Shown piece by piece: positions 22,199 to 35,000 of a stretch of DNA of 64,000 bases (positions within the stretch are counted from its first letter, which is position 1; each line of letters starts with the position of its first letter). The translations under genes and the position numbers were made by a program. The notes beneath the pieces were generated by a model that made no database searches, was not told the origin of the DNA, and was given only the letters and a program-made list of their open reading frames with translations. Source of the stretch: Arthrobotrys musiformis (taxonomy: Eukaryota > Ascomycota > Orbiliomycetes > Orbiliales > Orbiliaceae); the NCBI GenBank assembly GCA_036971715.1, contig JAVHJL010000005.1, positions 806,001 to 870,000 of the forward strand, written 5' to 3'.

Positions 22199-22301
22199 CA
22201 GGCATGGAAGGACGAAACACCTGGACGTCAGGGAGAAGTGGAGGGAGGAGAAGAAAACTTTACCCTCTACAACATCCCTAGACCCACCAAACATAATAAC
22301 A

Positions 22302-22809
22302 ATGCCTTCGGTGAGTCTCAAGCCTTGAAGTAGAGTCTTTATACTTCGTACAATTGAAGCCAACTAACGTAATAGACTACTATATTTACAACATTCATGC
22401 GCCGTTTGAGGCCGCTTCGTCTCCCCAAGCCCCGCACCGCAAGTACGGTCACAGAGCTGCTCGCCTCCCCGGAGGGTTCGAAGTCGGGCCCGAACTTTGA
22501 TTGGGTAATGACCCTAGCCATTCAAATTAATTTCTAGATACGCAATTAACCTTAACTTTCTGTCTTTCACAGGGGGGCTACATCCAACTTGGAGGAATCA
22601 TTTATGTAATCCCATTTTAACCTCATGTTAAAGTATTTCACAGGAAAACGCTAACGTTTTGATTACACCAGCTCGCATACACAGCGTATAAAGACGTGTC
22701 GACAAAAATTGATAACAACCAAAAAGAGCTGGACGCTAAAATCGAGGCACTGAACGCTGGATGGGAAGGGAAACCAAAAGGAGTTGTGGAAAGCAATTAC
22801 CAGTGTTAA
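22302..22809 (+). CDS. Orphan small coiled-coil protein (possibly frameshifted)
   Basis: Four exons: 22302-22310 (three codons), 22376-22504, 22573-22605 and 22672-22809, giving 102 residues. The three introns (65, 68 and 66 nt) have GTGAGT/GTAATG/GTAATC donors, CTAAC/TTAAC branch sites and TAG/CAG acceptors, and the joins stay in frame, which supports a real gene. The N-terminus is basic (FMRRLRPLRLPKPR), resembling a targeting segment; the centre is GGYIQLGGIIYLAYTAYKD, and the C-terminal part (DNNQKELDAKIEALN) is coiled-coil-like. In the next frame, an open stretch after 22770 continues the heptad-like pattern (NQKELWKAITSV) to a stop near 22843, so the frame may have shifted at GGGAAACC. 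No known family recognised. Confidence 0.55.
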
Positions 22810-24109
22810 GGCATCGGTGGAGACGCTGAAGGTTAGTCGTCGGTGATGTTTCTAGGCATAGACGCTTATCGCCTTAAGGGCTTGGGGTGGAGCCTCGTTT
22901 TTTTATGCCCTCTTTTTTATACTAGTATTAATTGGAGGGTTGTAATATCATCACTAGGGCAACCTTACTTACCTCTGTAACTGTAGCAGTTATAGCCCAT
23001 AGTTACCAATTCCTAGATAGTCTCCCGGCCCCCAGGGCCCTCTTAATAAAACGCTTATTAACTTGAATTCATCAACCATTCCATATTATAAGGGTGGTTT
23101 CAATTCCATGTTGTCCAGACAGGAGCCGCCAATCATGATCATTTCAGTCATATTGGCTGCCCGAAATCGAGGTGCGGGGGCGACAATAAATTTGAACTTT
23201 TTTTCTTTTTTGTTTTCCTCGAAGGAATAAAATATTAATGCAGAACATACTAGTACACACCTATGCACACGTGTTGGTTACAGGTCGATGCGGTCTACAC
23301 AAGACTACCCACATGCTGTTATTCGGCACCTATATTAGTACCTATAAAAAACTTCCGAAAGGCAATGTCGTTAAACATTCGATAGGATTGGGATGTATAT
23401 GATGATTAGAGGTCTAGGTCTAAGGTCTGCGGTCTATAGCGTTTGAATCTCAGGGTTGGAGTTTTTCGATATGCAGTTGTAATTGGTGGTGTTGATGATT
23501 CCTGTGGTTATTTTTGCTAGAATTTTATCTAGGATTCGAGACTTCCCAGATCTTGTAGTTCAATCCATCGGGGTCTTTCGGTATGCCCGAGACATGAGAC
23601 TGTACAATGTGCGTTGTATGTGGTATTTTGGGACGAGGTTATGTATTTGGTTTTATGTGCAAGCTAGCTAGCGCTAGGCCTAGGACAGGTCGCCGGTGGT
23701 ATATATATCGATATTATATCGCACGCGCGCGCAGTGCAGTGCAAGCTCGGGGCTAATCTAAGAATTCGAAGCTTAAGCTTATGTTCCAACAAGACCCACG
23801 ACAATCGCACGAAGCTGACGCAGAACAACAATGTTTTTACGGGGCGGTGGGTATACGGTATTATATATCTAGGTACTTACTTATATAGGCGTCCGGATCC
23901 TAAGCCAAGCTAGGCATATATATCCGCTGCGGTGCGCACCGCACATGCATATATAGCATTGCATTGTGATCCTTCAGTATAGCTTCGAATCCTTCAGTAG
24001 TCTCGGACCAGACACCGAAATTATATTAAAGAACCGTGATCCCCAGAATTCAAACCACATCAATGCATCCAACATATCAAATAGATTCGCCCCTATTAAA
24101 TTGAAATAG
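22810..24109. other. AT-rich spacer upstream of the F-box gene
   Basis: No gene supported. Contains palindromic GCTAGCTAGCGCTAGGCCTAGG near 23664-23685, an alternating TATATATCGATATTATAT segment and CGCGCGCG near 23725. Composition differs strongly from the flanking coding DNA. Confidence 0.45.
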
Positions 24110-25678
24110 ATGTCACCAAAGGCCACCCTCTCGACCATTCCCTCGGATATAGTCCATGAGATATGTGATTACCTCTGCGATCAGGACTTTATAAAACTTC
24201 AGTTGGTTTCCGCAGCGCTATGTTCCAAGCTCCCACGCTCCCGGCTCGATGAAGTCCACTCTCGCCGAACGGTCAGATTTACTGACGCCGAAACCCGGAA
24301 GCTCAAACGACTGGTATCAGGCCGTCCGGATAAATTGGGACGTATAAAACACTTGGTTTTCAACATAAGCAGTCCATATGTAAAGTTATTACTTAAAGGG
24401 GTACTCATGGACTGGATCAACAGTTATAGCTGGTCGACTCGGGTCAAAATGGTGAAATTCTGGAGTAACTACCAAAAAAAGAACCGACGGAACCCCTTCA
24501 AGCACGAAGCATTTCCGCAGTTCCACCCCGGATCAGAAGACCTACTTCCGGGACAAAGCCTCCGTCGCGAGCATTTCCTGGGGCTCTTCTCAATCTTAGA
24601 GTCTGCGATGCAACCACCGCCTAAATTCGATCCAAAAGCGTTTTTTAAAGTGCTTACAGAAGTTCTAAAACTACTGCCGAATCTCCAGATCCTCGAGTTT
24701 GCAGAAGATTCCCTGCGTCTTCGCGATGAACGTGAATTTTCACTGTTCTTGGGGTATAACCCTTCCTTGAAAGAATTTGTTTCCAAAAACCCGGAGCTGG
24801 AGGAATTGCCATGGCGGGAATGGCTGATTACGACGGGGAATCCGATCAGATTCGATGCAGCGTATTTGACCGTTTTATTTTGCGCTGCGGTAGCCGGATG
24901 TCGTGGGATAACTGAAATCAAAGCGGATCGAATGCGGTTTTTGTCACATCACGAAACCGGGGTGTCGTTATCCCGGTTTAGCACTTACGGCACTAACACG
25001 GTCTCCATTCCGCTTTATATACGGAAAGAAGAACGGTATGAAGCGGCGTATCTGGATTACTACCTCCGGGCGTTCGAAAATCTTCGGCGTCTGGAGATTT
25101 GGGGTTGGGGAGTGGAAACAGCCGCCACGATCAGGATCTCGCCGCTATTCTTGGCCACTATCAAGAACGTCCGTGAACTCAGGCTCAGATTGCCGCTGGG
25201 GAATGGGTCTTCGAGGTTCGTCGACTTGCCGGATATTCACCTGCCGAATATGCGAAGACTTGAGATCGTGTCCACCCGTGTCGACTTGACCGCCCTCCAG
25301 GAATTTGCGGCAGCGAACGAAGGCTCCTTACGCGAGTTGGTTATGCAGGGCCGTTGTAGCGAGAATATGAATAAATCCGCCATCATCGAGTTTTTGGAAA
25401 ATATGAGGGGCGCGATAGACCTTCAAACCTATCAGATGGGTTTCGTAACATACAGCGATGGGATATGTTTTGAGTATTTTCTACTCGTTGATGTTAGGGG
25501 CGGCTGGAGGGGTGCGGAGTGTGAATATCGGGTTAAGTTGAGGTGTGAGCGCTGGATGCGTATGTCTGAGCCTAAGGAAGAGGAGGAGTGGGAGGTGTAC
25601 CGGTCTTGGGAGGGGTTCATAAGGGGCATTAGAAATGCCAGTGCACCGCCGGATATTTGCCCGTATCACCAGTGGTGA
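24110..25678 (+). CDS. F-box-like protein
   Basis: Single exon of 522 residues. Residues 5-45 (TLSTIPSDIVHEICDYLCDQ, DFIKLQLVSAALCSKL) fit an F-box: Pro-x-x-I/L-x-x-x-I-x-x-Y/L followed by an L-x-x-V-S/C segment. F-box proteins recruit substrates to SCF ubiquitin ligases through Skp1. The rest has scattered Leu-rich segments (LRRLEIWGWG, VRELRLRLPLG, MRRLEIVSTRV) that may form irregular leucine-rich repeats as substrate-binding surface, and a W-rich C-terminus. Expanded families of such single-exon F-box genes are common in filamentous ascomycetes. The substrate cannot be predicted. It follows an AT-rich spacer, typical of fast-evolving gene families. Confidence 0.75.
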   Translation: MSPKATLSTIPSDIVHEICDYLCDQDFIKLQLVSAALCSKLPRSRLDEVHSRRTVRFTDAETRKLKRLVSGRPDKLGRIKHLVFNISSPYVKLLLKGVLMDWINSYSWSTRVKMVKFWSNYQKKNRRNPFKHEAFPQFHPGSEDLLPGQSLRREHFLGLFSILESAMQPPPKFDPKAFFKVLTEVLKLLPNLQILEFAEDSLRLRDEREFSLFLGYNPSLKEFVSKNPELEELPWREWLITTGNPIRFDAAYLTVLFCAAVAGCRGITEIKADRMRFLSHHETGVSLSRFSTYGTNTVSIPLYIRKEERYEAAYLDYYLRAFENLRRLEIWGWGVETAATIRISPLFLATIKNVRELRLRLPLGNGSSRFVDLPDIHLPNMRRLEIVSTRVDLTALQEFAAANEGSLRELVMQGRCSENMNKSAIIEFLENMRGAIDLQTYQMGFVTYSDGICFEYFLLVDVRGGWRGAECEYRVKLRCERWMRMSEPKEEEEWEVYRSWEGFIRGIRNASAPPDICPYHQW

Positions 25679-26731
25679 TGTGCATAATCCATAACGACTT
25701 GACGTGCGCCCCTCCGAAGATCCGGGACGGTGCGTCCTAAGCTCTTATGTGTATATCAGAGGGGTCGGGTCAAACCGTATCTTAAGATCTGGAAAGTATA
25801 TCTCGGAAGCCCCGCCCGCGAAAGCGTGTCTATTGCAAGCCTATCTACAGGCCCATCATTCTAGAAGAACTATAGATACTTAAATATAGATCTCTAAATC
25901 TAAATAAATGACAAGTACTTGCTTAGGTAAATACCTATATATACCTTAGACCGTATACCTATATGCCTTGCATAGGTTGCATAGCTTAGACTGCTAGCTG
26001 CTGAGGCGTTGTTTGTGTGTTATTTTCTTGCAGCCAAGACAGGGTCTTAGTCGACTCTCGCGGTGCACGGTGGTTGATGGTGAACCCTGACATTCAATTG
26101 AAGTTCCATATCTAGCGGAAACGAACAAATAACTTTAGAAAATAACTGAATTCCATGGCGCTGAAGTAGTTAGTTCGACTGTGATCACGAGACCGAGCAA
26201 GTGCGAAGACTTGATTGATATGATAGAATAGGTAGTGAAGCTGTGTTGGTGGAAGGTTGGAGAATCGCCACGGCCAACACAATTGCACTTGCAAACAAAC
26301 GGTCGTTCGTCATTGTCCGCCACAAAACGCCCACACGACAGACAATTATTCCTCGCTCGACTCACTCGCTCTGAACCTCCCTCCAGCTCTCCCACCAAAC
26401 CTCCCCACAAATATCCCACATCAACATTGCATCTTCCATCTCCATCATCGTCATCGTCATAAAAACCGCCCTCGTCAGCATTGGACCCGTCTATTAATAC
26501 ACAAAACTCCTAAAAAAAAGTAATCGTTTCTCGTGGAAGCAAGAAGCGTTATTGCACTGTTGCCTCCTCTCTAACTACCCTCATACCATCCCTCTTCGTA
26601 CCCACCTCTCACACGCCCACGGGCGTATAAAATCCTCCAGCTACCAGCTTTTTACAAATAATCCATCCATTCATCAATACATCCAACCAAACCGATAAAC
26701 TACCCACAAATCGAAAACAAACCCCACAAAA
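25679..26731. other. Spacer and promoter of the RGG-rich gene
   Basis: Small CTAGGTA-type AT-rich motifs lie at 25910-25980. From 26380 on the plus strand is C/T/A-rich and purine-poor, typical of a strong fungal promoter and 5' leader leading to CCACAAAAATG at 26732. Confidence 0.5.
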
Positions 26732-28332
26732 ATGCCACGAGGAAACAAGAAAGCTGCTGCCAACGGAAGCACAGGGACATCGACTCCCAAGGCCGAGGAA
26801 ACCGTTCAGATCACCAAGGAAGCTGTTGTCGATGCCCAGGCATCCACTTCGGCTACTCCCGACAAACCAAGCACCAATGGCCATACATCCAACGCCTACA
26901 CGCGAGAAGTTGAAAAGTAAGTGATTTCACACTAAGGACTCCCCGCATTTTTTTCTCTAAAGATAGCTAATTCGTGTATTTGTTGCTCTGTAGACGTCTT
27001 GCGAAGTGGTCTAAGAAGAAGGTAGTCTCCCCTAGATCCGATAATATTCGATAAACGTTTTTAGAACACGAGGTTGTTAACGTGGCTGGTGTTATAGCGT
27101 GGCATTGAGGCAATCGAGGCTAAGATCGCTGGTATGACCCTCCAAGAACAGGGGATTACCAAATTGATCAACAACGACGAACGCAAGAAGCTTGCTGAGA
27201 AAGCAACGGTCGAGGAACGCGTTAAGGAGTACCAGGAGATTGCCAGCGGCTTGTTAGCTGTTGCTGCTGTCGAGGAGAAGGCCAAGGCCTCTGAGAAGGA
27301 GGCTGCCGAGGCAGAAGCAGCTGCAAATCTTGCCGCGAAAGTTGAGGAAGCGAGGAAGGCTGGTTATGAAGAAGGTGTGAAATCTCAGAAGGATGCCCTG
27401 TTGACCTGCTTCCGATTTCTTCGGTTGGCGGGGTATCGACGAGCGCTCCCGGATGAGAATGTCGCAGAGAACGAGGCCATCGAGAAGGTGCTTATCATGG
27501 TTTACAGCTCTGAGGAGTCTGCGACTGCCGCTATTGAGAACCTAGCGGCGAGCAAGGAGGAGGTGGTTGAAGGGTCCGAGGGAGTTACTTGTAAGTTCTT
27601 GTCAGGGTCCCTAACACGTGAGGACACGTGCTGACTATTACCGCAGATGCCCGAATTAAGGAAATCGCCAACAATCTGTATGCTGCCCATGAAGATGAAG
27701 AGACTGTCGAGCCTGCGGAAGAAGTTGCTAGTGTCCAAACATCCCATGACCTCGGAGAGTCTACAGTTATCGTTACTGACGCAGATACTGATGCGACACC
27801 GGCTGAGGCTGGGGCTCCTCCTCCAGAAGCTTTGACCGAGGTTGTTGAAACAACGGCTGCGGCCCCAGCAGCTACTGTCGTCGATGACGCTGCCGCAAAC
27901 GCAGCTGCTGTATCTCAAGCTGGTGAATCTACTGAAGAGTGGGACAACATCAAAGCAGGTGGCGAATCATCCAACAATGGTGCCTCCGCTGAAGAAACAC
28001 CTGGCACTAGCTGGGCGGACCAGTCCCACGAAGAATCAACCGCACAGCCGGCAGCAACCCAACCTGCCGAGGGCCGCTTCCAGCAAGTCGGGCGCGGGCG
28101 CGGCCGTGGACGCGGTGGTCCAAGGCCAGACGGCCAACCCCGAGGCGGATATCGCGGCCGTGGAGAGGGATACCGTGGCCGTGGTGAGTTCCGTGGAGGA
28201 GATCGAGGGAACTTCAGGGGACGCCGTCCATACCGTCCCCGAGGAGGAGATCGAGGCGGATATGGACAGGGCTCTGCTCCAGCTCCAGCCCCAGCCCCAG
28301 CCTCTGCACCCGCTCCCACCCAAACGGCTTAG
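26732..28332 (+). CDS. YAG7-like protein with RGG-box C-terminus
   Basis: Four exons: 26732-26916, 26994-27021, 27098-27590 and 27647-28332, giving 463 residues. The N-terminus is low-complexity (Ala/Ser/Thr/Lys). From about residue 55 (NAYTREVEKRLAKWSKKKRG) to about 270 there is a long helical, Lys/Glu/Ala-rich domain (EAIEAKIAGMTLQEQGI, RVKEYQEIASGLLAVAAVEE, FRFLRLAGYRRALPDENVAENEAI). It resembles the fungal YAG7-like dimerisation domain, of unknown function. After an acidic linker, the C-terminus (about 380-440) is an RGG/RGR box (GRGRGRGRGGPRP, GYRGRGEGYRGRGE), typical of RNA-binding, arginine-methylated proteins, then an Ala-Pro repeat. Likely a cytoplasmic RNA- or ribosome-associated protein. 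The second intron has a weak donor (GTAGTC). Family assignment is moderate. Confidence 0.75.
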
Positions 28333-31300
28333 TTGAACCCAGTGATCCTTTCCATATTTCTCCTCTCCTACTCTCGCCTTTATTTCCTACACTCTCCCTC
28401 TAACATAATAACAAAACCCAATTACTTTCACGAAAACATCAATCCAGCGAAATTTCATATCTTCATATTCCCAAATTCATTCAGTTTCTGTTGATGCATT
28501 GCTCTTTTCCTTTGTTCTCCAATTCTCCCTCATTAAGAAAAAAAGTCCATAGGCATTTTCTGGTTCTGCGTTTTGTGAGCTACATTTTTATGAGGCTGCT
28601 TTATTACCGAGCCCTGTAGCGTTTCCATCTGCGGACAAAAGGTCTCTCGCTATAATTTTTAAAAACGCGAAGTCTTTTTACTTGTCGGCAATTTTTTTTT
28701 TTATTATGTTCTGACGTTCCGAGGGTTTCGTTATCTATAATACCCTTGCAACTCCCTCACTATCATTAGTCCGGCCGGCGGCGAAGCTGGTCGGCATCCT
28801 CTGCTTTGGCATCACGATACCTCTCCTCCCTTCGTTCCATAACTTCTACATCCCACTCCAAACCGCAATACTCCTCTCCCTCAAACTCCCGTGAAACAAA
28901 CAAATATATTGCCACTTCATTTCATGCACCTCCCTCCCTCACTTTTGAGTCCAGGCTACTCTCCCTTCTTACCAGGCCGTCTACCTGTCTCTCACGGAAA
29001 ATTAAACATATCTTTCCATCTCCCTAACATGCACACTTCCGGGACAAGAGCATCAAATCATGTCATAATATCACATGTATCATTACTATGTAGTATATCG
29101 ATTGAAATGAAAGCCTTGAACCGGACCACGAAAGTCCTTCTCTAAAAGTGCGAAACCCGCGTGACTCCGGCTCGGTGAATCCGCCGGGAATCCTAACTAT
29201 CTGACACAATCCATATCGCAACCTTGACGGGAAGCTGGGCTTGTGAATGTGGCTTACCCGTCGTTCCCATCTGTGTTGTTGTCAAAGTGTCAAAATTCCC
29301 ACACACCCTCGCCAACCTTCCCAAAATCCCCGTTTTCCCTTTTTTCTCCACCGAACACACATTTTTTCCCTCTCTCACTCCCTTTTTTCAACATGTATTC
29401 TTGAAAATATCTCAACAACCACAACGTTTGGAGGGTTCGAACCTGCTGGAGGTGTCTTCAGGAGGTTCATACATCGTTTTGCGACGCTCCGATTTTTTGT
29501 GGGGGCAAAAATACGGAAGTTTGGTTTTTCGACGTGCACTTTGGTGACGTGTCTGATTGTTTCCATCATGGACGACAGAACACGAGATTCTCGACCTGAT
29601 GGATCGAGGGGGTGATAACAGTGGAATCCGCCTCGGAAGAGACTCTGGAGACCTGAAATGGGGTTCGAAGACCCGTCTACGGCTTTGGGGGGTTCGGAGT
29701 GGTCCTTTTGGGGGTATGAGGATTTTCCCCCCTCGCACTTCATAGCACTACGAATGCAAGTTTCACAGTGTGGGCCGGGAGATGTCGGAGATGGGGGTTT
29801 GGGACCGGTTTGAGGTATCTCGGGGGATATTTATGCATTTTACAAGCTCTCAGGGGGGTTGTTCTTGCATAGGTTTACTCGGGGGAGGGTGATGAGTGAT
29901 CTTTGGAGGGTTTCATTCTGCGGTGCGACAACCATGCATCGAGGAGTATTCTCATGGTTAGAAGGTATGGACACTATTTTCATTGTTTTGATCACCCCCA
30001 TACCCCCTCTTCCTCACCTATCATACTCTCAGGAATATTGTTCCAACAATGAGTATTTGAATTTTGTTATATCGGTGGCTCCCCGGGTGTTCATATTGTT
30101 TGTTTTATGAATGCAAGCGTGTTGATTGGGTGGGCAGTTATCGCCATGATTCCTTCAACCAGGCTTAGGCACCCTCCTCCTTACCCTTCTCAGATGAGCT
30201 CATCGCTCATCTTGCTTTTTTTTGACACTCTGCCCCTCATTGCATGCAAGCAAGCCCTTGGGTTCCGAAGTGCGAGAGTGGAGGGGGAGATTCTTGGTTG
30301 CAGAAGGTGGCATGACCACCCCGTCCTGAGATTCACACCACTCGCTGGAACCTTGGGAAACCCCACCGCGGGGAAGGGGGGTGCCGGGGCTGATTGTGGA
30401 AGCGAGGACGATGGGGGCTTTCCTGCATCGAGGAGCATTCGCACCTTTCTGCGGGAGTACCTGCATATCCGAGGGCATTTTCAAGGGGAAGGGAGTGCCT
30501 TTTCGTCGACACGTGGGGATTTGGTGGTTTTTGCTTTCCCTCTTTGCGACGCAACACATTGTGCAAAATGCAACAAGGTGGCCTTTGTGCCTTTACATGC
30601 GCGAGTGAAGGGGATAAAGCGGATGGATGATAAGGTGGGAGAAAGGGGATGTTTTATTATTTTTATTTTATTTTAATTCACAATTTTTCTCACTGCTTTT
30701 ATGGGCGTCGAGACTGCGGGGCGTCGGCGTCGATGCGCGATACGATATCCTTTTTGTTGTGTCGGTTCTGTTCGTCGCTGCGGGTTAAGCCAAAATTGGA
30801 ACTGGCGGTGAGAAAAGAAAGGGATGTTCCCTCTCCTGCTGTGAAGAGAAGAGAAGGGAAGGGAACGCGCACTTTTGCCGAGGAGCAAGCACACCCTCAA
30901 CTTTTCCAGACAGGCGGACGTCGACGACTTTTTTCCAGTATTTCTTTGGAGGTCTTGCGATATTTGTATCGATATCTCTCTCGCTCGGAGGATTTCTTTT
31001 TCTGAGGGTGTATCTGTTGTAGCGGGTTTTATCGCCGGATACGAAGTTACCCACAAATTCCCAAACCCACGGAACCGCACACACACACAGACTTGCAGAC
31101 TTACACAAAAGAGATCGATTCGGCCGCTTTTCTGGACGGAACATCGAGACTAATCAAGTAAGTCAGGCAGTAAGGGAAGTTATCAGAGTTCGGACCGGGG
31201 CGGGCGAGTCAAGATCAGTCCATCATCATCCAATTCTGGTCTGTTCCGCGCGCTGGAATGCACTGCAGGCAATCTCCCGGACATTCATTCTGTTTGCACG

Positions 31301-32001
31301 TCCCCCAGTCGAGTTCTGCTGCTTCTGCTTCTGCTTCTGCTGCTTTCTGCTTCGAGTGCATACAATATTGTGCCCCTGCAAACCCCTCCCGCTGCACTGG
31401 CCGCAACCCACCCAAATTCGACCCGTTGGAGTGAGGTTCTTTTTTCTTCTTTTCTTTTCTTTATCTCTTCGATCTATCTATCTACCAATCTATCAAGTAT
31501 CTATCCATCTGCTCTGCATCGACTGTAATTCTCCTAGTTCTTGGGTTTTTCTTGTTCCAATTTCCCTCCCTTTCGCACGGTCTGAGGTCCTCTGTTCTTG
31601 CTTGGTCCTATTGGGAAATTGTGCGGTGACAAACAGTCGTTTGTCCCGTTCTCCGTTTCGTTTCACTTTGCTTTGCCCGGTCGAGGGAGAAGGGAAGAAG
31701 AGGCAGGAAGACCATCAAAAACCCATCTCCAGCGCCGCCACCACCATCCACTGTTGTCTCCCATCTCACCCGCTCTTAAACTACCTACTCTCCTCCCAGG
31801 AAGCCTCAGCAGGAAATACATCTTTAGCATCCGTCAACTAACAGCATTCCGGTCTGGGTATTAGTCCGTGTTCTCGTTGCCTTTCAAGCTCAAGCCGAAA
31901 TAGAATCAAATCGAATCGAATCACCCCGTCGGTATTTGTCTCTGTGTTGTGTTGATGGGTGTTTGACACTCTTCCAACATTCACCGTTTCAAGCCAAAGC
32001 C
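28333..32001. other. Long spacer and probable long leader of the KdmA-like gene
   Basis: 3.7 kb with no supported gene, the longest such stretch here. The first 400 bases fit the 3' UTR of the RGG gene. Overlapping open frames between 29.2 and 31.2 kb occur on both strands with inconsistent composition and no recognisable domain. A TCTGCTTCTGCT repeat lies at 31316-31345. TC-rich sequence at 31400-31990 suggests a long 5' leader before the ATG at 32002. Confidence 0.45.
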
Positions 32002-35000
32002 ATGGCCTCTTCATCCGCCGAGGTCGATATTTCCTTGGACGACGACGCTCTTCATCTCCAATCAACCACCACCAACGCCCCAACCGACCACCAACAACAA
32101 CAAGAACCATCCAATCCAACAATGGATGCCACTAAAGACGATGAGGAGCCTGATATCGGCCCTATCTTCCCTGATCACTACTACGGTGGTGGGAAGATCC
32201 CGGTCTTCAAGCCGGTGAGTTTGACTATCTCTCTCTTCTGCTCGTTTGATCTGAAATGCGACAGAGCGGAACCAACCAACATTGGTCGCGAGTCCGGGGT
32301 CCTGCTGCTTAGCACCTATATGGATGTAAAATCCGATCAGGACCCTAGATTGTCCATGATATCTTTCAAACTCTAGTTCTTTCGTATTTGCTTCTTTTTA
32401 ATGCTCGGTGATTACTGACGGTGTTTCTTTTTTTCTTTTTTCTTCCGTTTTGTAGAATATGGATCAGTTCCGATCATTCTACAAGTTTATCAAGAAGATT
32501 GACCACTATGGGATGAGGTCGGGTATTGTCAAGGTCATCCCTCCGAAGGAATGGTAAGCTATTTGTATACTCGTTTCTATAAGCTTCATGCCTATTGCCA
32601 TGGCCTTATGCTCACTCACCTTCTCAGGATCGACTCCCTCCCCCCTCTCGACGAAAAAGTCAAAGAAATCAAGATCAAGAACCCTATCGAGCAACATATC
32701 GCCGGTAGCACCGGCTCCAGCGGTACCGGGATCTTCAAACAAGAAAACCTTCAACGCCAAAAATCATACAACCTCCCCCAATGGCGAAACCTCTGCGACT
32801 CAAGCGACCATCAACCGCCTGCTAGGAGAGGGGAACGACGAAAGAACCAAGACTTCAAGCCGAAGCCGAAACCCAAGCCGACTAGGACGACGCGAAGGAG
32901 TACAACGGCTGCTGCGGAAGATAGTTCGGAGCCGTCCCAGAGGCCGCTAACCCCCCCTCCTGGCGATGAGACACCTGTTGCTGGAACTCCTTCTAAGGAT
33001 GAAGAAGACGTCGTGGAGGTGACTGCCCCTGGTTCGAATAAAAAGAAGAGGGGAAGGCAACCTCAAGCGAAGCCAAAGCGTGTTTATGTTCGTAAGACGA
33101 AGGAGGAAATGGAGGAAGCTGCTGCCGAGGCTGCCGAGATCTGGAATGGATTCGACTACCGATTCCCTGCCGCCAAGGAGTTCACCCAAGAAAGATGCGA
33201 GGAGCTTGAGAAGCACTACTGGCGAACGTTGACATACAACAGCCCGCTATACGGAGCCGATATGCCCGGTTCTTTGTTCGACGAGACGACTACTTCCTGG
33301 AATGTTGCAAAACTGGAGAATATTTTGGATTGTCTTGGGGCCAAATTGCCTGGTGTCAACACGGCTTATCTCTACCTTGGCATGTGGAAGGCAACCTTCT
33401 CATGGCATCTTGAGGATGTCGATCTTTATTCGATTAACTACATCCATTTCGGCGCACCGAAACAGTGGTACTCGATCAGCCAAGATGACGCGCCCAGATT
33501 CCACTCGGCGATGAAGAGTATTTGGCCCGGCGAAGCCAAGAAATGCGATCAGTTCCTCCGACATAAAACCTTCCTGGCATCTCCATCATTCCTTGAATCC
33601 CACCACGGCATCAAGGTGAACAAACTCGTTCATCATGAGGGAGAGTTCGTTATTACTTTCCCATACGGATACCACGCCGGTTACAACTTGGGATACAATT
33701 GTGCGGAGAGCGTCAATTTTGCGACGGAGGCTTGGCTGGAATATGGGCGAAAATCGAAGAAATGCGAGTGCATCGACGACGCGGTCTGGGTTGATGCCGA
33801 TGAGATCGAGAGGAAGCTGAAGGGCCTTCCGACTGAAGACGAATGGTCCTCCGAGGAAGAGGAGGAAGATACCGATAGTGACGACGATGAGGAACCTACT
33901 GACCTTCCCACACCTCCCGAAAGTGTCGAGGGTGATGGAACGAAGAAGCCGAAGCGTCCTCGGTCGAGCACTAAGAGGAAGACGGAGGGTGAAGGCGGCC
34001 GGATGGTTAAGAAGATTAAGGTCAAGTTTGGTCCTCCGAAAGCGCCACCGGTATGTTCCCCGTCGAATAATTTTGTAGTTGTGATACTGATAGGTGGTAG
34101 TGTGTTCTTTGTCCGAACGAGGCCAAGCATGAAGAGCTGTTATCTACTGAAGAAGGAAAGAAGGCGCATAGGTATTATTAACACTTTTAATGTTGGAATA
34201 TTTGGGCATTTATGCTGATAATATTCATCTAGGTTATGTGCTATGTACATCCCTGAGACTTTTTTCACGACCGATCCGGAGACAAACGAGGAGAGGATTT
34301 CAAATGTTCCAGCCATTCCTACGGCCAGATCGAATCTCAAGTGCTTCTACTGTCGCGCTAAGGGCGGGGCTTGCTTCCAGTGTTCAGAAACCAAATGCGT
34401 CCGAGCCTATCACCCGACTTGTGCGGCACAAGCTGGCGTCTTGGTCCGAGATTTGGTCTTGCCCACGAAATCCGATGAGCCTGACCAGCCGCCAACAGCT
34501 CCTCGAACCGAGCTCGACTTCCGATGCAGATTCCACCGTCCGAAGAGACCGAAGGATCATACTCCTGAGGTTCTTGAAGAGGATGAGAACATCATGGACT
34601 TCGCGAAGAACCTTCGGCCAGGGCAGGTGGTCCAGTTCCAACTGTATCTTGGAGAGATTTGTGCAGGAATTGTACGACAGAACCGGGCATCGGAGCATAT
34701 GCTGCTCTTGGAGATGTTACCTAGAGGGAACTCCTTCGAACTGGAATGGAAGTACGCCCTGCCGGCGGCTATCATGAATACAGCACCGGCTACCAAGCCG
34801 AAGAAATCGCGAGCCTCGGTCCCCAGCGTTAGAACTGATGGCAAAGGTAAGAGAGTTGCCGTTGAGCCCAGGAAGACGGATTTCTACGCCGATAAACCCC
34901 TAGCTGGTGACCAGTTCTTCCCCGAAACGACCAAGTTTACATGGCAAGAATTCTTAAATTTTGCCGTTCCCCGAAATCCGTTCCAGGAGCCTGCTGTTAA

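Larger units (their letters stand above)
21307..22301. other. AT-rich spacer with repeat island and duplicated intron copy
   Basis: Contains the TAGGTA repeat island (annotated separately), a TATA-like TTTATAAAAG at about 22027-22036 and, at 22134-22198, a 65-nt near-copy of the first intron of the gene starting at 22302. Transcription from that TATA would place the intron copy in the 5' leader. Confidence 0.5.

Noticed and set aside
29193..31153. Many 80-190 codon frames on both strands
   Set aside because: Mutually overlapping, no shared frame preference, no recognised domains; treated as non-coding.
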